Assembly: GCA_905147135.1 (NCBI GenBank)
Contig: LR990061.1
Coordinates: 2,596,026-2,660,025 of the forward strand
Source: Blastobasis lacticolella
Lineage: Eukaryota > Arthropoda > Insecta > Lepidoptera > Blastobasidae
DNA length: 64,000 nt
Direction: 5' to 3'
Position numbers and translations under genes: made by a program. Below are positions 53,301-62,300 of the stretch, in pieces (the stretch's first letter is position 1; every line of letters starts with the position of its first letter). Under the pieces are notes generated by a model. It did no database searches. It saw nothing but the letters and a program-made list of their open reading frames with translations, and was not told the DNA's origin.

Positions 53301-56300
53301 CTTTTAAAACATCAGCACAATATTTTTCCCATGTTCTTTAATGTTGTCGATAACCATTTAAATTCAGAGCAGAATCCATCTTAAATTAATTATCTGTCAC
53401 TAACATAAAAACGGCTTCAGAATTCTCTTCCCGCCAATATCTCTCATGGCCAAGGCGTTCGCCGCAGAATGCCAAGAAGGGAAAATAATTTTGATCGCAA
53501 ATTGGGTGATCTCCCTCTATTGCTCTGCCCGCACTCACTCAATAATATTTAATATTCCATCGTTTTTGTGAATGAAAATATGTCTAAGACAAAGTACAAA
53601 AAACGTGTGATGGATGGATAGACATATTAAGAGAACAAGAAAGACGTTTTATCTGTGATTTAGATAACGAAGCTTATATACCGAAAAATATCGGAAAGCA
53701 CATGTGAGACCGGAGACCTTACACTTTTAATAGCCTTAAATTAAAGCGCGCTCCACATGTGGACAGTTCCACACAGAGTATTCGTGTAGTCCCGTGCATA
53801 TTTGGCATGTCTCGCCTATTTCATAGACTATGTAGAGATAGTTTGTTGTCGTCTTAATTCGATCGATTTTATATTTATATTTCTAGCGCTTTTTCCCGTA
53901 ACAGGTTCGGGGTACACTTGACCATGATCCAGGATATTAGTAGATCAAGTAATTACAGTAGAGAAGCTGCCATCACCTCTGTGACCCTGTTTACAGTAGA
54001 TTACCGATATTACACCGATGAATCGATAAAATGTCGCGCGTTTTGACACCACCACATCCCTAATAGGCGAGAATGTAGAGGGTCGACCAAAGTCCCGGCA
54101 AAAGTTTCGCCGGAAGTTTCGGCGAACATGTGGAGCGCGCTTAATTCAGAAACCTATCATAAATTGTCCACGGAATCATATCATAGTTACCATTTTATTC
54201 CACGACAAACAAATAAACAAGCTAAACAAGACCAACAACCTCCACCATCCAACAAACCATAAATCTGCCACGTGTAGATATTATAAATCCTTACATAAGT
54301 CTTACGCAACAAGGTCTGCGATTGAATATCCTGCGTCCGTCGCTAGGAGGCAAGTACATGAGTTATTTCATCACTTAAAAAATATAATGTTAGCGTTAAT
54401 GTCCCGATTGTGCTCTCGCGCACGAGGGCCCAGGGTCCGCCTTAACCATGATCCAAGATTTGACAGCTCAGATAACGACAGGGAAGCGATTGCCTTCTGA
54501 CCTCCGTGACCCTGCTACCGGAGGAATTTAGTCGCCTGAATATGCAGGTTTCCTCACGAAGATTTTCCTCACCGTAAGCTACATGACCGCAGTGGGGTTC
54601 GCCCCCGTTACCTCTCGCTTACGAGTCGGATACCTTAACCACTCGGCCACCGACGCTTCTGCCACGTAATAGATATTTATAACCCCTTACATAAGGACTT
54701 ACGCAACGAAGTCTGCGATTGAATATCCTACGTCCGTCGCTAGGAGGCAAGCATATGAATTATTACATCACATATCTATATGAAAGAAACCGATTCGAAA
54801 ATAGCCGCTGGCCGTAGGAAGGCGTTGGTGGACGCACAGACAGACCTCTTATCTTATTAGATGATTGCCGCGTTCCGGAGAATTATCCCATTCGCCGTAT
54901 GAAAGGAGCGCGAAATTTGAACCATAACTTCAATCTGGTTGAATTAATAGGTAATGGCTCTTGGTCCGTATGGAGGTAAGGCTATTATTATGCGAGTTGT
55001 GTGATTTAAGGGGTGTTTAAGCAGTTGATGAAAAGATGTTTTATACGTTTTTGGGCTAAAAATCTGTATTTTTTTTTACTTTGAGTCGCCAGTCATTTGA
55101 CTGCCATGTCATCTGGTGGTAAGTGACGATGCAGCTGATGATGGAGCACGCCTACTCACCTCCACCCAGGGTCCTATCGACCTCTCGGTCATACGGACCG
55201 CGTCAGGCCTAATCACGGGTGATGCGGGTGTTGCCGGTGGCTCTTTGTGCGTGCGGACTTCTTGACACCCACAAATCCAGTTGTTCCATATTCACTCTCC
55301 CTTAGCGGGCTGGCGTCACAATACACACTCATGTATGAGTGAGAGCATGCCTGTCTAGGAACAGTCTATTCACTTTAGCCTTGAAGGCGTCCAGATTGCA
55401 ATTATCAGGGAACGCACTCGCTGGTAACGCCAGCTAAGCTGGCCAGAAAAAAGATTTATTATCTTCCCATAGAGTAAACAATTCCTATTTTTAGCTGACG
55501 TCAAATACGTTCGCCTAATAGTCATGTTGAAATAAGCTATTAGTCGATATTTAGAGCTGAGGTTTATATGTAGGTGTGTAGTAGATATATCAGCCTACCG
55601 CCAGAACCGTTTTGACTCGACCTTTCTAATGCGAACAGCTAAGGTGTGGAACACAATGCCAGCTAGTGTGTTCCTTGAACATTATAACCTGGAATTCTTT
55701 AAGGTCAGAGTGAATATGCTGTTTTTAGACAGGCATGTTCCACTTAGACCGCATTTTCGCTTCTTAACATGTGAGATGGCGGTCAAATGACTGGCTAGAC
55801 ACTATTATAAAACAAAGTCTCACGCCGCGTCTGTCGGTCTGGCTATCTGTCCGCGATAAACTCAAAACCTTCTGAGCGGATTTTCATGTGATTTTCGCCA
55901 ATTGACAGAGTTATTCATGAGGAAGGATTAGGTGCGACGGGCGGTTTTAAGGTCTCCTATTGGTCTGACGACGTCTGTCGTACAACCATGGTTGCCAATT
56001 AGGACAGCACCTTAAGTATAGGTATAATTTGTTAATGTTACTACCAGTGCGAAGTCGCAGCGGGTCGCTGGTCGGTACTAAATGTTGAAACAGATTATAA
56101 ACAAAAAACGACGAATTGCGGCGCTGTTGCTTTTAGCTTTGCTATATACTTGGAAATTTTATTGTGATTGCGCTGATTACCACGGGGCTTTAAAGATGAA
56201 ACGTATGTTACTGAAACTGATTCAACTGAACTAATGCAGATTAGCTTTCTAGAATCTGCTGAAATAGCTAGACTCTGAGTGACTCATTTTTTTACAGTCG

Positions 56301-59300
56301 AAACCCGAAATAGGTAAGTTGAATGTACCGGATATCAAACTTACCTATTTCAGGTTGTAACATCGACATGCAAATTTATTTGTTTTGTATAATGTATTTG
56401 AAGAAGATGAGGATTAATGATTTTGATTTATAGTGTAAAAAAATTAACTAAACAATATTTTCTTTTAGTAATGGGGTTGCCCATTATTTTACCACACCTC
56501 TTCTAACCTTCGAAGTGGTAACAAACAATCGTCAATAATCAACAAGAAAGTTGCTGTTTGCGTCACCACTTGAGCGCAACGATGTTCCAACATTGACTGT
56601 GTGCCAACATTGGGGATGTTCACCCCATTTCGCTTTTCGAAATAAGGTCGGAAATATGTCATTGTAGAGCTATGTTTCACTAACTAAGTGAAAGTAATAC
56701 CTATATACCTAGCATATGAATAATAAAATGCCAAGATTCGTCTGTTTGTTAAGCCTGACCAAGAAGAATATAAATGAGGTCTGGAGTATCAACTGTTGCT
56801 GTTGCCAGTCTAAGAAATGTGTTCTAAAAATTCCGTAATATGGCTGCGCCTTAGGGCTATTGGCTAACCCCGTGGGCAATTAGACAACTAAAAAATCTTA
56901 TACTACTTTAATTTGATGATTGCTATGGCTAACGTAGATGACGTAGTGCACAGTTGTCAAATGTCAAATTCAGTAGCCCACAGTATTAGCCAAAAAAAGC
57001 TGTAGTTAAACCCAGCTTAGTAGAAAACTACATTTCTCCGAGTGACTCCGATGAATACCTATGTCAAATTCATGAATAAATAATAAATTATAAAAAAAAA
57101 TTGTATCGGTGCGTCGGGGATGTTTGCTGAAGCATACGTCGATTGCTTTTTCACGACAATCCGGAAAAGGTACACATCCCTGATGCGCAGAGTACGGGCC
57201 AGCACCAACGGCATCGTGGCCATGACCGCGGCTCGGCTGGACTGCCATTAACTAAATTGGTGCTGCTCGATTTCACATGAGGTCGGGTAGCGTTGATTAT
57301 GGATGGAGAGTTACACATAAGTCTTACTAACTAAAATGACTCTTTGTTATTTACTTTAATAAATGAATTGAAATTAAAAACATTCTGTCTTTCTCACTAA
57401 ACATGCCATCACGATATGTATTGCCAAAACAAACTATACCTAAGTATCTAAAAACTCCAATCATCGTGATGTTCGGAAAACTATCGACAGAATTCTTTGT
57501 TGACCAATATCCTGTTTCCGGTTTCCAGGAAAAGTGGAGCACTTCACCTTTGAGGGTACAACCGATGACGTCACCAGTATAGCGCTCTCTTTCTATTCCG
57601 GATTGTTTGCCTACAACGGATGGTGAGTAGTGGGGGCGATTGGTTTCTTAAATTATATGTTGGGTGGTCTTTCGCAATTACATATTTGCTCAAATTTTTT
57701 TAGCATATTAAAATTAATACTTGATTTCGAACTAGACTATGTATAAATGCCAGTAAATCCCTAAACATTTATTAAAAGTATTTTCGAAAGTTTTTGTGTT
57801 TGAAAATACCCCTTTTCATTTGTCATCAGTTTCGTCTCGTTAACCTGATGTAATTTAATGAAAAGGGTAATTATCTGTTGTTAAAATTGTTTGTATGGAA
57901 ATTTCAGTTGCCATAATTCAACTCAATATTTTTTAATAAAATACAGCCTATGTGGTCGTAGATGAAAAACCATTTTTTAAAACATTAGTTTTTAATTAAT
58001 CCATTTCTTTAATAACATGTGTTACCTAAAATAGGTAGGTACTTACTTAATATTACTTAATGTAGATTTGGTAGCTTGCATTGTAGAAACAACGCAAATC
58101 TAGAGAACTACAAGTCTCCTTGAAATTAATTACCGACAAATTTAGATGTCTACGTAGTTCGTAGCACCTCGCTACGGATCTACCTTTCTATTTAGACATT
58201 GTCTAGGAATTACCTATTAAACTGAGAAAGATTGTAATGTGTTTGTAACTTAAGAAAAGCAACATCTTTTCTCTTTATTCTCTTACCACTTAATTTACTT
58301 TATTCTTTATTCTCTTACCAATTAAACATTAAATACTTAATTTTCCTAATGAGAGTTTAGCCGTGAGCCGATTAAAAAAAAAAAAACAGTTCAAATAATT
58401 GTAATAGACGGCGTTGATTAGATACGATTTTCAAAAATAAATCAAATGTAGACTATTAGATGTATGAAATGTAGAAAATGTAGACATGCTACGCTTTCTT
58501 CTCAGGAAAGGTACTGAAGCTACTGTTAAGGTATTAAAACTATACTTTCACGAAACACCTTTTCGAGTAACTTCGATTACCATATTCAATACTTGAGAAT
58601 CCTGTCTAAACAGCGCCATCTAGTGAGGCACGCCGAACTACACTTATTACTTTTTAAAATCGCTGTCTGAAAATGTCCCATATCCTGCCTACCTCTATAC
58701 GTACTGTATGAATCAGAATCAGAATCAAATATTTTATTAAATATAGGTATACACAATACACTTATTCAACGTCGACACATTGCAATTTATTTATTTTATA
58801 ATTAAAAATCAGTACCTAATAACCATAATTAAAAGATTAAAAAATAAAAATTAATTTATTTCAGACGAAGTAGTCCATATTACATTAGAATGTCAACGCT
58901 ATGAGTACAATATCAAATAATTAAAATATAATTCATTAGTATTACAATTGAAATGTCAAGATCTAAATATAATATCATCGCCATGTCAAAAATTTAAATT
59001 CCAATTTATCCATAAATTCAAGTAACATGTCTCATTTTCTCAGTTAGTAAATAATTGTATTTAAAGTATAATCAATCTAATGTAAAAATATGATGTACAA
59101 TAATAATACATTGACAGTATAATAAACAAACGCAATGAGAAATTACAATATTGATTACAATTGCAATTTGTCTGTCGAGACATCTTAATATCAGACCACG
59201 CTATTTCGTTCATCAAGTAATCATTTAATCTGTTCAATAAAATATGCTTCCAGGAACTACCTGAACTTCATAATCGAGGAGCTGAAGGACCCGGTGCGCA

Positions 59301-62300
59301 ACCTGCCGCGCGCGATCGCCATCTCGTGCGCGCTCGTCACCGTCGTCTACACCTTCACCAACGTCGCCTTCTACACTACGCTCTCGCCTGCCGAGGTGAG
59401 ATTGTAGTATTTTGAAGGGAGGAGAAATCGTTTGCACCAGGTTAGAGGAAGATTTTTCGTGGTGAGAAAGTGGGTCGGAGTGCCATTGCGCGGTCAATTC
59501 GGAAATGAGGAGATCTGCAGGCTAATTAACACAGAGAGATGACGCGGACTAACTCGTGACATTGCTGTTTGACCTTTCTTGTGTTTGACCACAGATGTTT
59601 CAATAAATTCACACATACACACAAATTAAACACACACTGGTGGTAGACTCCGTCTAAGCGACTTGAGAAATTATAAATATAATTAAAATCGCAACCTGTT
59701 TTTAAATAATGAAGGCATCCATATTTTAGGTTGTTGTATTTCGACGAACGTATTCATTCATCAGATCAGTAATGTTCTTTAATAAGCTAGGGTCCTATGT
59801 GGCAAGAATAAAAGGAGATGTATGAAAAGAGTTGTGTTGTGACCCACCTGTAGGTCAAAAGCGTGAGCTTTATGTATGTACGTATGTTTTTATTATTCAA
59901 TCAGTTTTGCTTATGTTGATTTACACCAATCTTATAATTTTCCAAGTAGCTTTACTTTGACACTAAAAACTAAACTAGGCCTAATTTCGTAATTTTTTTA
60001 AGGACACCAGCCATAACAGCAAAGTATCAAATTAGAATCGATCACAATTTTGCACTGTCAAACGAACCAATAATTTCACGAGTTTATCCATAGTTCTCGT
60101 ACGAAATAGATATGAAATCATAGAGCAGCACAAGCTACGTATCCCGTAAGAATGATAAAAATGTCTCGGACTAGCTAGCGACATTGCTCAATCTTACAAT
60201 TTCCCAAGTCGCTTTACTTGTCTACAATCCATAAAGTGAACCGTCCGGTCCCAGGTGCTGGGGTCTGCGGCGGTGGCGGTGACGTTCGCGGAGCGGCTGT
60301 TCGGGTGGTTCGCGCTCAGCATCCCGCTGTTCGTGGCCGCCTCCACCTTCGGCGCCGTCAACGGGGTGCTGCTCACTTCCTCGCGGTAGGTACACCACCA
60401 CAGCCCATAACAGTCTACCGCAGGACTTATGGCGTCTCCCATGAAATTATTTTATCACAAGGTTATTGCCATCACCTCCACCTTGGGAGGCGGGTTGGAG
60501 ATCGCAGTGTTATAAATAATATAATGGAAAATGCTGCAGCCCATTTTCCAGCCTACGGAGAGTAGAATTTTGGTCTCGAAAAAATTAGTCGCCTCGTACG
60601 ACACCCACGAGTGTAAAGGGTTGCTATTCTACTCTGCCGGACACCACACGGCCAATAATCGAACATGTCTCCAAAATTCTAAATTTAGATTACAATTCAC
60701 CACCGGAGTATCTCAGCGATCTCTTTACGTCCACGTTATGTCCTTTCACGTCCGACACGCAGAGCCGCTCTTTGTGCTCATGTCGTGATATGATGCTGGA
60801 GATGCCTGCCCATGCAACGGACTTTTACCATAAATCGTTTGCGGTGCAGGCGGCTGGACTCTTGAACGCGTTGCCCCGCGACATTAGATGTGCGGAATCA
60901 CTGCACATATTTAAAAATAAAGTAAAGCAGCATAATCTAATGTCTGTAGTGGGGTAATTGTGAGTGCTATGTGAGTGGTTTTTATTCTTTATTTATGGAT
61001 CGGTGGGTATTTTGTTGTGGAGATGTATGTATTTTTTATATTTTTTGTTATAAGTGATGCTTTCATTTGAACTATCATTCGCCCACCCAGGCTATTCTAC
61101 GCGGGCGCGGCCCAAGGCCAGATGCCGGGCATGCTGACGATGGTCTCGGCGCGCGCCACGCCCGCGCCCGCCGTGCTCGCCGTGGCGCTGCTCTCGCTGC
61201 TCTACCTCACCGTGTCGGACATCTACGCGCTGATCAACTATGTCGGGTTCGCCACGTGGGTGAGTCGGGGTCGGGGGTCACCGCCGGGCTCGCCGTGGCG
61301 CTGCTCTCGCTGCTCTACCTCACCGTGTCGGACATCTACGCGCTGATCAACTATGTCGGGTTCGCCACGTGGGTGAGTCGGGGTCGGGGGTCACCGCCGG
61401 GCTCGCCGTGGCGCTGCTCTCGCTGCTCTACCTCACCGTGTCGGACATCTACGCGCTGATCAACTATGTCGGGTTCGCCACGTGGGTGAGTCGGGGTCGG
61501 GGGTCACCGCCGGGCTCGCCGTGGCGCTGCTCTCGCTGCTCTACCTCACCGTGTCGGACATCTACGCGCTGATCAACTATGTCGGGTTCGCCACGTGGGT
61601 GAGTCGGGGTCGGGGGTCACCGCCGGGCTCGCCGTGGCGCTGCTCTCGCTGCTCTACCTCACCGTGTCGGACATCTACGCGCTGATCAACTATGTCGGGT
61701 TCGCCACGTGGGTGAGTCGGGGTCGGGGGTCACCGCCGGGCTCGCCGTGGCGCTGCTCTCGCTGCTCTCCCTCACCGTGTCGGACATCTACGCGCTGATC
61801 AACTATGTCGGGTTCGCCACGTGGGTGAGTCGGGGTCGGGGGTCACCGCCGGGCTCGCCGTGGCGCTGCTCTCGCTGCTCTACCTCACCGTGTCGGACAT
61901 CTACGCGCTGATCAACTATGTCGGGTTCGCCACGTGGGTGAGTCGGGGTCGGGGGTCACCGCCGGGCTAGCCGTGGCGCTGCTCTCGCTGCTCTACCTCA
62001 CCGTGTCGGACATCTACGCGCTGATCAACTATGTCGGGTTCGCCACGTGGGTGAGTCGGGGTCGGGGGTCACCGCCGGGCTCGCCGTGGCGCTGCTCTCG
62101 CTGCTCTACCTCACCGTGTCGGACATCTACGCGCTGATCAACTATGTCGGGTTCGCCACGTGGGTGAGTCGGGGTCGGGGGTCACCGCCGGGCTCGCCGT
62201 GGCGCTGCTCTCGCTGCTCTCCCTCACCGTGTCGGATATCTACGCGCTGATCAACTATGTCGGGTTCGCCACGTGGGTGAGTCGGGGAGGAATATGATTT

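Larger units (their letters stand above)
51168..57528 (+). other. Transporter intron 5
   Basis: About 6.4 kb with the MITE copy B, the TTAA MITE, a SINE, LINE ends and interspersed repeats. 56390-57500 shows no element I can name. Confidence 0.7.

Noticed and set aside
57006..57248. An 80-residue minus-strand frame
   Set aside because: No motif, no splice context; probably part of an unnamed repeat.
61122..62250. A series of overlapping 67-residue proteins
   Set aside because: They are the 113-bp array read through its splice donors; all end at the same TGA and carry no separate start signals.
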